A DNA stretch of 64,000 nucleotides from Xenorhabdus indica (GTDB lineage: Bacteria > Pseudomonadota > Gammaproteobacteria > Enterobacterales > Enterobacteriaceae): NCBI RefSeq assembly GCF_014467235.1, contig NZ_NKHP01000007.1, positions 1-64,000 of the forward strand, given 5' to 3'. How positions within the stretch are numbered: the first letter of the stretch is position 1; every line of letters begins with the position of its first letter. Shown in pieces: positions 29,513 to 39,785 of the stretch. The position numbers and the translations under genes are program-made. The notes under the pieces were generated by a model. The model was not told the DNA's origin and made no database searches. It saw only the letters and a list, made by a program, of their open reading frames with translations.

Positions 29513-32083
29513 TTAACTGCGGCAGTCCGCGGTCAGGCGTAATACGCCTGATTTTTCGGGCAGCACTGATAAATCTGTTTTTGCATGACATTGTTGATCT
29601 TCATTTTTTCCCCATTGTACTTTTATTTCTGCCTGCTCTGGGACAGCATTCAAATACAGTTCACCGTCATCACCAACAATCCCGCTACTGTCACTGTTTA
29701 TTAACGCTGCGCTGGCACCAAAAGGTACGGGTTTGCCGTTGTGGCGTAATGTTACTAATATCCTGTGCCCCTGACGGACGCGAAAATCGGCAGCAATCAC
29801 GGCACCGCGAGTCGGTACAATGTGTTGCACAGCGTTGTCAAGATCAATACCATCAGCCAGCATTTCAGTATCCAGGGCAACCCGGTTGTAGGCATAAGGT
29901 TCGACCGACGGGATTACGGCATAGCCACGTTTATCCGTTTTAATTCCACTGTGATTTAAAATCTTTGTTTCTGCTGCACCAGCCGCTTTAACCAGTACCA
30001 CGGTCTCACCCAATGATTGAGAAAACGTAATGCCGTCTTGATGGGCAACGAGACCACCAGACAGCCCGTAGTTAAGCGATTGGCTATTATCACTGTAGCT
30101 GTAACCCAGATTCACACGGCCAAAAGAATGGCTATATCCCAACGAAGCACCGCCGCTCGCCCCTTCCATATTATGGCTGTGCTCCCCGTGGATACTATAG
30201 GACAAGGCATGATCGTCCAATGCACTGCCACTTATCGCCAGTTGTTGACTTCCCTGACTGCGGCCGTTTCTGCTGATGCTGTAAGTTGCCCATCCATTAG
30301 GTAGCCACTTATCCAATGGAATAGAGACGTTAAACGATGCCTGTATATCCTTACTCTTAATGGATTCATGATTGGCATTGTAGGAAAGGTTCAATCCATA
30401 ACTGATCCCGGCAAGGTTAATGTTATAACCCGCAGATAATGATCGGTTGGTGCCTTGTTTTCCCCAGTAATCTTGCTGATAGGCAGATACATAAAGATTG
30501 CCAAAATCCCCCATCCCCTGGTTCAGGGTTAGCTCCAATTGGCTTCGCTTATTTTGTGCACGGCTGGCGTCTTTTCTGACTGAGTATTCATTTGCCTCTG
30601 CAAATGAATAGTATTCCGGTGTGGAATAACGATAACCGGAGAAAGTCAGGGATGTCCCCGTCGCCTCAATACTTTTCGTATATCGAATTCGATACGATTG
30701 CCCTCGTTTACGTTCATTCTCCGGCAATCTGGCATCTGCCAGTGTCATATCCAGAGAAATTGCACCAAAATTACCTAGTCCAACCCCCAGTCCCGCGTTA
30801 AACGCCCTATAGTTTTCTGCTACCTGCATACCAGATAGCAAACTTAACCGATTGGAGAACCCATAAATAAATGCTGCTTCGCTAAAATAAGGTTTATAAG
30901 TGTTGGCATTGGAATAACGGTAGCGCCCCAGGGTAACCTGATATTTTAACTGCCCTTCTCGCTGCATCATTGGCACTGATGAAAATGGTTGCACAAATTT
31001 ACGTTGCCGCCCGTCCTTTTCGGTGATCGTGACATCCAAATCACCGGAGCCGGAGGTTGAATAAAGATCCGTAATAACAAAAGGCCCCGGCGGAAAATAG
31101 CTTTCGTAGATGACGTAATTATTTTGGCGAATCGTTACGCGCGCGTTGGTTTGAGCAATACCACGAATAATTGGCGCAAAGCCACGTTGGCTGCCGGGCA
31201 ACATTAAGCTATCGGATGTCATAGAAGCACCGATGAACGGCACGCTTTCAAATATATCTCCGTCAGTAAAAGTTTCGCCAAGAATGAGTTGACTTTTTAG
31301 TCCATGAATGTCCCGTTGGATGTAACTGTTAATGGATGAAAAACGACTCTTACCTTTACTGGTTCCAGGATCATTTTTTCCAGAATCATAGTCATAAACG
31401 GATTGATTCCTTACCCGCCACGGTCCGATATTTATCCCGCTGTGTAAATTTAAAAAATAACTCTGGTTTTTTGTATTCTTACTATAATTCTCTGACCCAC
31501 TAAAATTATAGCTCATTAAAAATGCTGACTCTCCTTGTTGCCATAAATGTGATGCCACAGTATCTCTGGCTTGATTATCCAATGCCGCTTGCGGAATACT
31601 GATATCCAGACGTTGCTCATAGAAATCAAATGAAGCCGATGCCTGTGGAATATACTCGCTAATATCATCAATAATTTGTTCAGGCGAGAGTGTCATCAGC
31701 GCAGGAAAAACCGAGATTTTTACGCCAAACTGTTTTAAATTATCGACCGTTAGCTGTGGCGACAGTTTGCCGTTTTCCAGTTTAATAAAATTAACTTGTT
31801 TTGTTTCTTTCTCTTTGCCGTTAAGAAATATATTCACCTGATATTGACCCGGTAATTGGCTGCCGGGGGATGAAAATGTGCTTAAATCAATTACCGATTG
31901 AGTATCATTTAATTCCAATGCTGATAATCGAAAATAATCCTTTGCCATGACGGGTAATGATAACAACACAGAAAAACATAGAATAAAGACCGAAAGCAAA
32001 CATGTTGGCATGACTGTGCTGCTATTTGTTTTATATTTAATAAATATGATTTTTTGTCCCCAATATTCTTTGTTATCTTTCAT
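29513..32083 (-). CDS. Fimbrial outer-membrane usher (856 aa)
   Basis: FimD/PapC family protein that forms the outer-membrane pore through which pilus subunits are assembled. After a long N-terminal region and signal peptide (hydrophobic stretch to VMAKDYF, about residues 27-49), the N-terminal domain contains DLSTFS and PGQYQVNIFLNG. The barrel and plug segments include RGFAPIIRGIAQTNARVTIRQ and PPGPFVITDLY, and the C-terminal domain has PFGASAAL with Cys near the end. Length is usual for the family. It begins 7 bp after the chaperone stop. A later Met (residue 25) directly before the hydrophobic stretch is an alternative start. Confidence 0.96.
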   Translation of the reverse strand: MKDNKEYWGQKIIFIKYKTNSSTVMPTCLLSVFILCFSVLLSLPVMAKDYFRLSALELNDTQSVIDLSTFSSPGSQLPGQYQVNIFLNGKEKETKQVNFIKLENGKLSPQLTVDNLKQFGVKISVFPALMTLSPEQIIDDISEYIPQASASFDFYEQRLDISIPQAALDNQARDTVASHLWQQGESAFLMSYNFSGSENYSKNTKNQSYFLNLHSGINIGPWRVRNQSVYDYDSGKNDPGTSKGKSRFSSINSYIQRDIHGLKSQLILGETFTDGDIFESVPFIGASMTSDSLMLPGSQRGFAPIIRGIAQTNARVTIRQNNYVIYESYFPPGPFVITDLYSTSGSGDLDVTITEKDGRQRKFVQPFSSVPMMQREGQLKYQVTLGRYRYSNANTYKPYFSEAAFIYGFSNRLSLLSGMQVAENYRAFNAGLGVGLGNFGAISLDMTLADARLPENERKRGQSYRIRYTKSIEATGTSLTFSGYRYSTPEYYSFAEANEYSVRKDASRAQNKRSQLELTLNQGMGDFGNLYVSAYQQDYWGKQGTNRSLSAGYNINLAGISYGLNLSYNANHESIKSKDIQASFNVSIPLDKWLPNGWATYSISRNGRSQGSQQLAISGSALDDHALSYSIHGEHSHNMEGASGGASLGYSHSFGRVNLGYSYSDNSQSLNYGLSGGLVAHQDGITFSQSLGETVVLVKAAGAAETKILNHSGIKTDKRGYAVIPSVEPYAYNRVALDTEMLADGIDLDNAVQHIVPTRGAVIAADFRVRQGHRILVTLRHNGKPVPFGASAALINSDSSGIVGDDGELYLNAVPEQAEIKVQWGKNEDQQCHAKTDLSVLPEKSGVLRLTADCRS

Positions 32084-32090
32084 CTTCTTT

Positions 32091-32798
32091 TTAAGGCAAG
32101 TTTTTAATTATCTCTTTGCTGACACCACCATAACTGTTAATACTATTCCAGCTAACTAAGCCGGGTGATTCAGATGGCAGAACGAAATGTGCAACACCCT
32201 GTGGCGCGATCATGTCAGTCCCCGTCAGGGTTTTCCCGGCTACTTTGAGCTGCCCGATGGTTACGTAATAATTACTGGGGTTTCTGACCTCAAGTTGGTG
32301 ACCCATGCGACGAAATGTCAGCGTCTTATAAGCTTCTTCGGCATCACCTTCAATGCCTTCAGGCCGATAAAATAATTTGATTCGGGTTTTCACCGTAATC
32401 AATAAAGTATTCTGTTCGTTTTCTTGTATGGAAGGAATAGATTTCACATTCAGGTAAAAAACCGATTCCCTATCCTCAGGTAAGTTACCGCCGGTACGGA
32501 CAATACGAAGTATACTTTCTTTGCCCGCATCCAAACGGAATAGCGGTGGTGTCACAATGAACGGCGCTTTTTCTCCCTTTGAATCAGTACTGATAAAAGA
32601 CTGAATTAAATAAGGCCGGCTTTCATCAGAATTTTTCACTGAAATTGAAGTTTCTTTTTTATTACCTTTATAAATAACGCGGGTTCCACCCACGGTTACA
32701 CCTGCCCAGGATGGCAATACAAAAAATAATGAGCATATAAGTGCTATTTTTTTCGTTAGCATATACGATGTAAATATTCTTTTTATTTTATCTTTCAT
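32091..32798 (-). CDS. Periplasmic fimbrial chaperone (235 aa)
   Basis: PapD/FimC family chaperone that binds pilin subunits in the periplasm by donor-strand complementation and delivers them to the usher. A signal peptide ends at SWAG (about residue 32), followed by GVTVGGTRVIY, the typical G1 start. The PFIVTPPLFRLDAG and RIVRTGGNLPEDRES segments are the family signature, with FYLNVKSIP after it. The second domain ends with VSWNSINSYGG. No strong ribosome site precedes the first ATG; Met13 is an alternative start that still keeps the signal peptide. It lies about 90 bp downstream of the pilin gene. Confidence 0.95.
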   Translation of the reverse strand: MKDKIKRIFTSYMLTKKIALICSLFFVLPSWAGVTVGGTRVIYKGNKKETSISVKNSDESRPYLIQSFISTDSKGEKAPFIVTPPLFRLDAGKESILRIVRTGGNLPEDRESVFYLNVKSIPSIQENEQNTLLITVKTRIKLFYRPEGIEGDAEEAYKTLTFRRMGHQLEVRNPSNYYVTIGQLKVAGKTLTGTDMIAPQGVAHFVLPSESPGLVSWNSINSYGGVSKEIIKNLP

Positions 32799-32888
32799 TA
32801 TTACATGACTATTTATGATGTTAATAGGTCAAGGCCGCAGCCATAAAAATGCCTCTGCGGCCAGGAAATAAATATTTATAAATGATTT

Positions 32889-33437
32889 TTATTTGTAATT
32901 TATTTCGAAATTAAGTGTGGCATTGGCCGTTCCGGCTTTAGCGGTTTGTCCATTAGATACATAAGCCGCTTGTAAAAGTATTTCCTTACTAGCTGTATCG
33001 ATATCAATATCATCTAATTTGTGAGAACCAGAAGTAAAATCCATCTGGGTACCTTTGGAGTCATAAACACTGATGCCAATCCCTTCTGCACCCGACGAGT
33101 CTATTGCTAATAGCCTAGGATTATGGGCATCCTTAGTCCCAGATAATGTGATCCCCATTTTTGAAAAAGGTGTAGTAACAGGGCACCCAGTTAATTTGAT
33201 TTTAAAATCCTTTTTGCTACCCGTAACTTCACCTCCTGAAGAGCCAGGAATATCGCTTTTGAGATATGTCCCCATGTTCACAATCTTGTCAGAATCACTG
33301 CCAACAGAGCAGGTTGATTCTACAATGTTCCCCTGAAATTTTACTGTCCCTGTTGTTGGCAGAAGTGCTGCATAAGAAATATTGCTTACTGAAATCAGCA
33401 TTACAGCAATAAAAGATGATGCTAAAGTTTTTTTCAT
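32889..33437 (-). CDS. Major fimbrial subunit (pilin, 182 aa)
   Basis: First gene of fimbrial operon 1 and probable shaft subunit. The signal peptide runs to SYAA (about residue 23). The mature protein has the pilin Cys pair (VESTCSV and LTGCPV), the KIVNMGTY segment, and a C-terminal NFEINYK beta-strand with penultimate Tyr used for chaperone binding and polymerisation. Length is usual for type 1-like pilins. The 345-bp region upstream carries several dyads that are probably regulatory. Confidence 0.95.
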   Translation of the reverse strand: MKKTLASSFIAVMLISVSNISYAALLPTTGTVKFQGNIVESTCSVGSDSDKIVNMGTYLKSDIPGSSGGEVTGSKKDFKIKLTGCPVTTPFSKMGITLSGTKDAHNPRLLAIDSSGAEGIGISVYDSKGTQMDFTSGSHKLDDIDIDTASKEILLQAAYVSNGQTAKAGTANATLNFEINYK

Positions 33438-33463
33438 TTACATATCCATAAAAATCATAATAT

Positions 33464-33509
33464 ACAACTAGTTGTTATGTATAACACAAAATAATAAAGC
33501 GTTATAACG
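33464..33509 (-). promoter_or_regulatory. Two perfect palindromes in the pilin leader
   Basis: ACAACTAGTTGT (33464-33475, 12 bp) and CGTTATAACG (33500-33509, 10 bp) lie 27 and 63 bp upstream of the pilin start. A TATATT-like -10 element overlaps the first on the minus strand, but no convincing -35 was found. They may bind a regulator; this is inference from symmetry and position only. Confidence 0.4.
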
Positions 33510-33570
33510 AAAAGATTTCGAGCACAGTTTTGTGCGCGAAGAAGAAAAATTTACCTTAAGAATCAAAAAA

Positions 33571-33630
33571 GATCAATAATTTGATCGGTATTGACGATCG
33601 ATGGTCAATATATTGATAGGATTTATCAAT
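33571..33630 (-). promoter_or_regulatory. Array of three inverted repeats upstream of fimbrial operon 1
   Basis: Three dyads follow one another within 60 bp: GATCAA-taat-TTGATC (33571-33586), TATTGAC-8 nt-GTCAATA (33589-33610) and ATTGATA-ggatt-TATCAAT (33612-33630). All are built from a TTGA(T/C) half-site. They sit 134-193 bp upstream of the pilin start, between it and the end of the second NRPS operon. A multi-site operator for the fimbrial operon is the likely reading. Confidence 0.5.
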
Positions 33631-33738
33631 CAAGGAAAAGTAAAGTGAAACGGAGAAACGTTTTTTTACATATGCGCCATAATTGCATAGATTAACGTTA
33701 ACAACTGACTGAGGCAACTTTCGCCGCCGAATTCGATA

Positions 33739-33760
33739 TTGGCCTCATTGACGAGGCCAA
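33739..33760 (-). terminator. Hairpin downstream of the three-gene NRPS operon
   Basis: TTGGCCTC and GAGGCCAA form an 8-bp stem with loop ATTGAC, 22 bp after the last NRPS stop codon. No T tract follows on the minus strand, so it may be a weak or factor-assisted terminator. Confidence 0.5.
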
Positions 33761-33782
33761 CATGTTAATTTTTCAGGAAAAT

Positions 33783-36700
33783 TTAGCCATAAAACTGACT
33801 GATGCTCTCTTTTTCTTGACCGGATATAATGACATTCAGTAGTCGTTCATAATATTCAGCCAGGTTATCAATAACTTCTCCTGTATACAGTTCTGGATTG
33901 TAATTGAGTGCACACTCGATCTTTTGTGGCATGTATATGAGATTCATTCCAAGTGATTCAAAAGGAATCACTTGGGCCTCTATCAATTCCACATCAAGAT
34001 TTGGCAGTGATAATTTTCCATTCTTGGACATATCGATAAAATCATAGAGATTTTGCGCATCCAAATAGTTAAACAGAACATTAAATATATTATCTATCGC
34101 CTTTTCTCCCACCACTTCAAGCACAACAGACATGTGAGTATTTGAATTTTCTATGAAGTGATGAACAGACTGACTAACCTGCTTAATGACTTCTTGCAGG
34201 CTCATCTCCTTACTAATAGTCGATTTGACTATTAAGTCACTTAAGAATAACCCGACTGTTTGATGGCTTTCTATGCGATTACGGTCAGCTTTTGGTGAGG
34301 TAACAATATGTTGTGACTCACCGGAGTGCATAAAAAGACAAGTGTGGAATAAAGCCATAAATAACATATAAGGCGTTATCTTATGAGTTTCACAATATTG
34401 TGAAACGGCTTTATCGAGTGAATCAGGTATTTTGATATGACGGGAATGAGAGCGATATTTTGAGGCCAGATGACGTTTGAAAGGAACGGGAAAATTACGT
34501 TCTGTACTAACATCGGAAAATTGTTGCTGCCAAAATTTAATCTGTTTTTTAACTGCCTCAGTTGTATGAGTTTCTTGCAAGTCATAAACATAATCAGAAT
34601 ATTGCATAGCAACTGGTGGTAACGTATTTTCTTGTCCCTGAGAATAAGCCGTATATAACTGTTTAAACTCATTCATTATGACATTGATAGACCATCCATC
34701 AGAAATAATGTGGTGCATATCAACAAATAATACTGTCATTTTTTCCGAAACAGGCAATAAGAATGTCCTGATCAATGGACCTTTGTAAACATCAAAAGGT
34801 GTTCTTAATTTCTCTTCCCAGAGTTTGTTAATTTCAATAATAATTTTTTCTTTCTCTATTTCTTTTGGTAATGCTTCGATAACTTGCAGATTAATTTTCA
34901 TTTTATTATCAGGCTGCATGAAAATTTGCTCGTTTTCTTTATAAAACTTAAAACGCAAACTTTCATGCCGCTCTAAGATGGTATTTAACGTTTTTTCCAA
35001 CGCACTATGATTCAGTTTTCCTTCCATCAGTAAAGCAACTGGTACGTGAAAACTGTCCTCCAATAATTTTTCTTGAATAAAATACCAAAACAGTCTCTGA
35101 CTATAAGAAATAGGTATTTTTCCATCAGATATATTAGGTGTTGTCTTTGGTACAGATATTTCGTGCTTATGACTGTTACGAATCACACTTGCAATTTGTG
35201 CAATGGTTGGATTTGCAAATAGCTGCTGCATACTGAAATTATTGGTTAAAGTACTTCTTATGGCAGCGGTTATCTTAACGGCCAGGAGTGAATGACCACC
35301 GAGCGAGAAGAAATGATCATAAATACCAATTTGATTGATTTTTAGATGTTCTTGCCATAACTGACAGAGTTTTTTCTCAATTTCATCTCTCGGTGCGATA
35401 TAAGTCTGACGATGTAAGTCACTCTCATCTGGAATAGGTAACGCTTTTTTATCCACTTTATTATTCAAATTCAGTGGCATACGTTCCAATGGGATATAAA
35501 GACTGGGCACCATATAATCAGGCAATTGTTTTTTCAGAGCAGATTCCAGTAACTCCGCAAGTTCTCCACCAATGGCAGGGAGTTGTGGATAATTGGCCAA
35601 ATGAGTTTGGCTGTAATCTGAACGTGCCTGTATTTGAGGTAATTCACCCCGGCTGAAAATGACATCCAGCAAGTCAGGTCGTTGTTGTGACCATGTCACA
35701 CCACACTGATAACCACACTGTTCGGCATAATGAAGCAAAGACTCCAATGCCTGAATTTGCTTCGTTGCTTGCGGAGAAAAACCACCTGCATATTCTGACG
35801 GCGATATCATTTGATTGGCTGGCCAATGGCGTAGCCCTTCCGCTAAGTCAAAATCATCTTTGATGCGGGCATTAGGTATGCCTGAAATACCGAATGTCGG
35901 GTCTATCCCTGCCTGCAATAAATCACGCAAATTTTCCAGAGTAGAGAAATCGTACCAATTGCAAGATAAATCATCACAAGATGTCGTCTGCGCGTTTCTC
36001 TTATGCAGAATGACATCATACCGATAGCGCAGCATTTCATTATCACCGATGCCACGTTTGACCAAAATATCAACCCGGCTAATTTCAGGATAACGTGTTG
36101 GTAACTGGGTAAAATAGGTTGGGCTAAGCAGCAATTCGGTTTCTTGTTGTAATCGCCGTTGAATACGATTTGCCAATGTGCTGACTTCAATGCGTTGCCC
36201 ATTCAGGTGACCTTGCTCAATGGCCGTGACATGTGCAGTTAATAGATCTAAGTTACGAATATCGCCCAACAAGGCTTTTCCGCCTGTCTCCATGATTGAC
36301 AGTAGCTGAGTAAGCACTTTTTCCAGGTATTGAACATTGGGGAAGGATTGCACAACGGAGTTAATCACAATGGTATCGAACTGATCAGGCGTGGTTGTGC
36401 CCAAATTCAGTGCATCCCCCCTTCTTAGTGCTACGTGCGACCAGCCACGCTGTTGCAAAATCTTCTGGTGACGAGCCAAGACTGCCGCTGAAATATCAGT
36501 GGCCAATACCGATTCACACTGAGCCGCATAATGGTACAACAAATCCCCTGTCCCACAGCCGATTTCCAGTAAACGACGGGGACGCAAGGATTCAATTCGC
36601 TGTACAGTGCCTGTCCGCCACTCTTTTATTTGGTCCAGCGTAATGGGCTGACCGGTATAACTGTTTATCCAGCGACTGAAATCCGTGTCTGAATCTACTA

Positions 36701-39700
36701 CTCCATTATTGTCATGATGGGTATTTTCCGATGTAGATTGTCCTTCAAAGACATTTTTCCTGTTTTCAATATAGTTCTCATTCAATGCGGTCACTTTTTC
36801 GTCTAACCACGCCGTTGTGGGACTGATATAAGCAATGAGTTTTTGATTTTCGCCTTGACTATACATGCTTACCACCGCATGACTCACAATATCATTGGCT
36901 GCTAAAACAGCCTCAATTTCCCCCAACTCTATCCTGTACCCTCTGATTTTAATCTGCGAATCCAGCCGGCCAATAAATTCCAGTTCACCTTCCGGCGTCC
37001 AGCGCACTAAATCCCCTGTACGGTAAAGCCGGTCTGCCGGATTGGTGCTGAAAGGATCAGGAATAAACTGTTTTTCTGTCATGTCCGGTGCATTACGGTA
37101 ACCCCGTGCCAGTTGAATACCACCGATGTGCAGTTCCCCGACAGCACCAAAAGGCACCAGATGGCCGTCAGAATTCAGGATACGCATCACGGTATTTGGC
37201 AACGGTTTCCCAATCGTCACTCGCTTATCGGCGGTTAATAAGGCGGCAGTCACAATCGACGTACACTCAGTCGGGCCATAAACGTTAAACAGCTTTCTGC
37301 CCTGTGACCACTGTGCGGCGATATGCGGCAACACCGTTTCCCCCGCTAACAGCAAGGTTGAAACGGTGCGCCATTTGTTGAAATCCAGATGAGGCAGCAG
37401 CGCCGGCGGGAGTACGGCATGGGTTATATGGTGTTTTTCAACCATCTCGTCCAGCCATTCAGGTGAACGGCGGTGTGTTTCTGAAATCAAATACAGCGTG
37501 GCCCCATAAGCCAAAGTCATGGCCATTTCCAACACAGCGGCGTCGAAGCTCCAGGAAGCAAATTGCAACCCGCGAATATCAGCCCCCGCACCAAATAACC
37601 GGGCTTGCGCCTGTGCCAGATTCACCCACCCCTTATGCTCCAGCATTGCCCCTTTTGGCCGGCCGGTAGAGCCTGACGTATAAATGACATAGGCCAGATG
37701 ATTTTCTGTCAAGGGCACCGGGCGATGAACAAGATTACCGGCGGGCAGGTTTTGCACCTGCGACTGTACCGTGTCGGAATCCAGACAGATAACGCGTTGC
37801 TGGCTGATGGGTAATTTATCCACCAGCGCTGTTTCAGTCAGGATAAATTCCGCCCCGCTGTGCTCCAGCATATATTGCAGGCGGGCTTGCGGGTAACTGG
37901 CATCCAGCGGCACATAAGCGCCGCCGGCTTTGAGAATCCCCAACAGGGCAATCACCGTTTGTAACGACCGGGGAAGGCAAATGGCCACCAGAGTATCTGG
38001 CCGGATACCTTGTTCAATCAGGTAATGAGCCAACTGATTGGCCTGAGCATTAACGGCCTGATAACTTAAAGCTTCCTCCCCAAAAACCAGCGCGTTTTTT
38101 TCAGGATTCAGGGCCGCCTGTTCTTCAAACAGTTCATGGAAGCACCGCCCTGGTGGATAATGATTCTGTGGCCCATTTAATTTATGCAGTAAGGTCTGTT
38201 TTTCAGCTTCTGCCAATAATGGGAGTTCATGAACGGAAGGTTCTTTATTGATTGAATCATCTGTCATCACCTCAACAATGCCAGAAAGCAAGGTTTCGTA
38301 ATTGGCGATGAATCTCTCAACGGTGCTACTGTTGAACAGACTCGTGTTAGAGACCCATACTATAGATAATTCACTTGTCTGTTCTTCTTCATAAACATGG
38401 ACTTCCAAATCAAATCGAGTCGTTTTAAGTAAATCATCGCCAAAATCAGTAATATTATCCTGTTCCAGCGTTGTATCACGTTGGTTGTTCTGTACCGCAA
38501 AGATAATCTGGAATATAGGATTGTGATTTAAGCTTCGTTCCGGACTGAGCTTTTCTACCACTAGCTCAAATGGCAGATCTTGATGCTCATAGGCATCCAG
38601 AATGGTACGACTGTTCTGCTTTAATAATTCACTAAAAGTAGGCTGACCGGATAAATCCGTTCGGATAACCAGTGAATTGACGAAAAAACCGATCAACGGC
38701 TCAATATCATGGTGTCTTCTCCCTGCCAGCCCCGTTCCAATCACAATATCTTTTTCATTACTGTAACGGCTCAGCAATACAGCAAAAGCCGTTTCCAGGA
38801 ACATGAATAAAGTCACGTTATGTTTAGCACACAATCCCCTGATTGCTTGGGTCAGACGCGAGGAAATGCGTTGTGTATGAAAACATCCCTCGATATTTTG
38901 TTTCTCCAGACGTGGATTATCCAGTGGCACACGATGGACGGGTGAAATACCCGCTAACTGATTCTGCCAGTATGTCAGTTGCTTTTTCAGCACATCACCT
39001 TGTAACCAGCTCTGTTGCCATTGGGCGTAATCAGCATACTGAATTTTCAGCGGAGGTAACGGATTTACCTTTCCTTGACAATAAGCTTTATATAACGTGA
39101 AAAATTCATGGAGAAATATTGTTACAGACCAGCCATCAAAGGCGATATGATGAATCGTATAAATAATGACATAATCATTTTCTGCCAATTTTATTAACCG
39201 AATGCGCAGCATCAGATCTGTGCTAAGGTTAAAAATCAAACTCTCTTCTTCCTTACCAAGTTGTTTTACTTGATAGTTTTTCTCAGATTCAGAAAGTGCG
39301 GATAAATCATAATGTGTAATTGGTAAATCGTAATCAGTGGAAATAAATTGCCGCGGCTCGTTACCGACGGTTTTAAAATGGGTACGCAACACTTCATGGC
39401 GTTCAAGCAATGTCTTTACGGCTGCCTCAAACGCCTGTATGTTAATGGATTCCCATAACCTGAAATTCCCCATACAGTTATACTGAGGGCTGCCTCCATC
39501 CAGTTGATCAATAAACCATAAACGCTGTTGAGCAAATGAAAGCGGATAATGTTCCGCGTTACCAGCACGCGGAATATCTTGCAAAAAGTGATACGTTTGA
39601 GTTTGCTCTTCTGAATTAAGCTGGTTCAGAAAATTAATTAACTCTTGTTTATGTTGTTTCCACTCACTGAGCAATTCCGGTGGAATACTGTCGCGACTGG

Positions 39701-39785
39701 TCTTGTATTGTAAACGATTATCAGTAACGTACAGAGTAATTCCCTGATCTAAAGCTTCATTGACAATTCGCGCGGCATTTTTCAT
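33783..39785 (-). CDS. NRPS, rhabdopeptide-like terminal subunit: dock-C-A-MT-T-C (2000 aa)
   Basis: Third subunit of the short NRPS line. Residues 1-55 are a TubC-type N-terminal docking domain. A C domain follows (HHIAFDG near residue 215), an A domain (TSGSTG near 705), and an N-methyltransferase inserted in the A-domain C-terminal part (SAM loop LEIGCGTG near 1072). After it come the A10-like NNKVDKK, a carrier (GGHSL near 1495) and a final C domain (HHIISDG near 1692). No thioesterase is present. In rhabdopeptide/xenortide synthetases such a terminal C domain condenses the chain with a free amine, releasing it. My pocket reading is D A L V L A V S I K, identical to subunit 2, hydrophobic but not assignable. 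The start overlaps the previous stop (ATGA) with AAGGTG upstream. Confidence 0.93.
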   Translation of the reverse strand: MKNAARIVNEALDQGITLYVTDNRLQYKTSRDSIPPELLSEWKQHKQELINFLNQLNSEEQTQTYHFLQDIPRAGNAEHYPLSFAQQRLWFIDQLDGGSPQYNCMGNFRLWESINIQAFEAAVKTLLERHEVLRTHFKTVGNEPRQFISTDYDLPITHYDLSALSESEKNYQVKQLGKEEESLIFNLSTDLMLRIRLIKLAENDYVIIYTIHHIAFDGWSVTIFLHEFFTLYKAYCQGKVNPLPPLKIQYADYAQWQQSWLQGDVLKKQLTYWQNQLAGISPVHRVPLDNPRLEKQNIEGCFHTQRISSRLTQAIRGLCAKHNVTLFMFLETAFAVLLSRYSNEKDIVIGTGLAGRRHHDIEPLIGFFVNSLVIRTDLSGQPTFSELLKQNSRTILDAYEHQDLPFELVVEKLSPERSLNHNPIFQIIFAVQNNQRDTTLEQDNITDFGDDLLKTTRFDLEVHVYEEEQTSELSIVWVSNTSLFNSSTVERFIANYETLLSGIVEVMTDDSINKEPSVHELPLLAEAEKQTLLHKLNGPQNHYPPGRCFHELFEEQAALNPEKNALVFGEEALSYQAVNAQANQLAHYLIEQGIRPDTLVAICLPRSLQTVIALLGILKAGGAYVPLDASYPQARLQYMLEHSGAEFILTETALVDKLPISQQRVICLDSDTVQSQVQNLPAGNLVHRPVPLTENHLAYVIYTSGSTGRPKGAMLEHKGWVNLAQAQARLFGAGADIRGLQFASWSFDAAVLEMAMTLAYGATLYLISETHRRSPEWLDEMVEKHHITHAVLPPALLPHLDFNKWRTVSTLLLAGETVLPHIAAQWSQGRKLFNVYGPTECTSIVTAALLTADKRVTIGKPLPNTVMRILNSDGHLVPFGAVGELHIGGIQLARGYRNAPDMTEKQFIPDPFSTNPADRLYRTGDLVRWTPEGELEFIGRLDSQIKIRGYRIELGEIEAVLAANDIVSHAVVSMYSQGENQKLIAYISPTTAWLDEKVTALNENYIENRKNVFEGQSTSENTHHDNNGVVDSDTDFSRWINSYTGQPITLDQIKEWRTGTVQRIESLRPRRLLEIGCGTGDLLYHYAAQCESVLATDISAAVLARHQKILQQRGWSHVALRRGDALNLGTTTPDQFDTIVINSVVQSFPNVQYLEKVLTQLLSIMETGGKALLGDIRNLDLLTAHVTAIEQGHLNGQRIEVSTLANRIQRRLQQETELLLSPTYFTQLPTRYPEISRVDILVKRGIGDNEMLRYRYDVILHKRNAQTTSCDDLSCNWYDFSTLENLRDLLQAGIDPTFGISGIPNARIKDDFDLAEGLRHWPANQMISPSEYAGGFSPQATKQIQALESLLHYAEQCGYQCGVTWSQQRPDLLDVIFSRGELPQIQARSDYSQTHLANYPQLPAIGGELAELLESALKKQLPDYMVPSLYIPLERMPLNLNNKVDKKALPIPDESDLHRQTYIAPRDEIEKKLCQLWQEHLKINQIGIYDHFFSLGGHSLLAVKITAAIRSTLTNNFSMQQLFANPTIAQIASVIRNSHKHEISVPKTTPNISDGKIPISYSQRLFWYFIQEKLLEDSFHVPVALLMEGKLNHSALEKTLNTILERHESLRFKFYKENEQIFMQPDNKMKINLQVIEALPKEIEKEKIIIEINKLWEEKLRTPFDVYKGPLIRTFLLPVSEKMTVLFVDMHHIISDGWSINVIMNEFKQLYTAYSQGQENTLPPVAMQYSDYVYDLQETHTTEAVKKQIKFWQQQFSDVSTERNFPVPFKRHLASKYRSHSRHIKIPDSLDKAVSQYCETHKITPYMLFMALFHTCLFMHSGESQHIVTSPKADRNRIESHQTVGLFLSDLIVKSTISKEMSLQEVIKQVSQSVHHFIENSNTHMSVVLEVVGEKAIDNIFNVLFNYLDAQNLYDFIDMSKNGKLSLPNLDVELIEAQVIPFESLGMNLIYMPQKIECALNYNPELYTGEVIDNLAEYYERLLNVIISGQEKESISQFYG

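Noticed and set aside
33522-33535. GCACA-gttt-TGTGC as a CRP site
   Set aside because: Half-sites have the wrong orientation and spacing relative to TGTGA-N6-TCACA.
33438-33782. Invertible promoter element for fimbrial phase variation
   Set aside because: The dyads are short and adjacent, no long inverted repeats flank a 200-300 bp promoter segment, and no MrpI/FimB-type recombinase gene is nearby.
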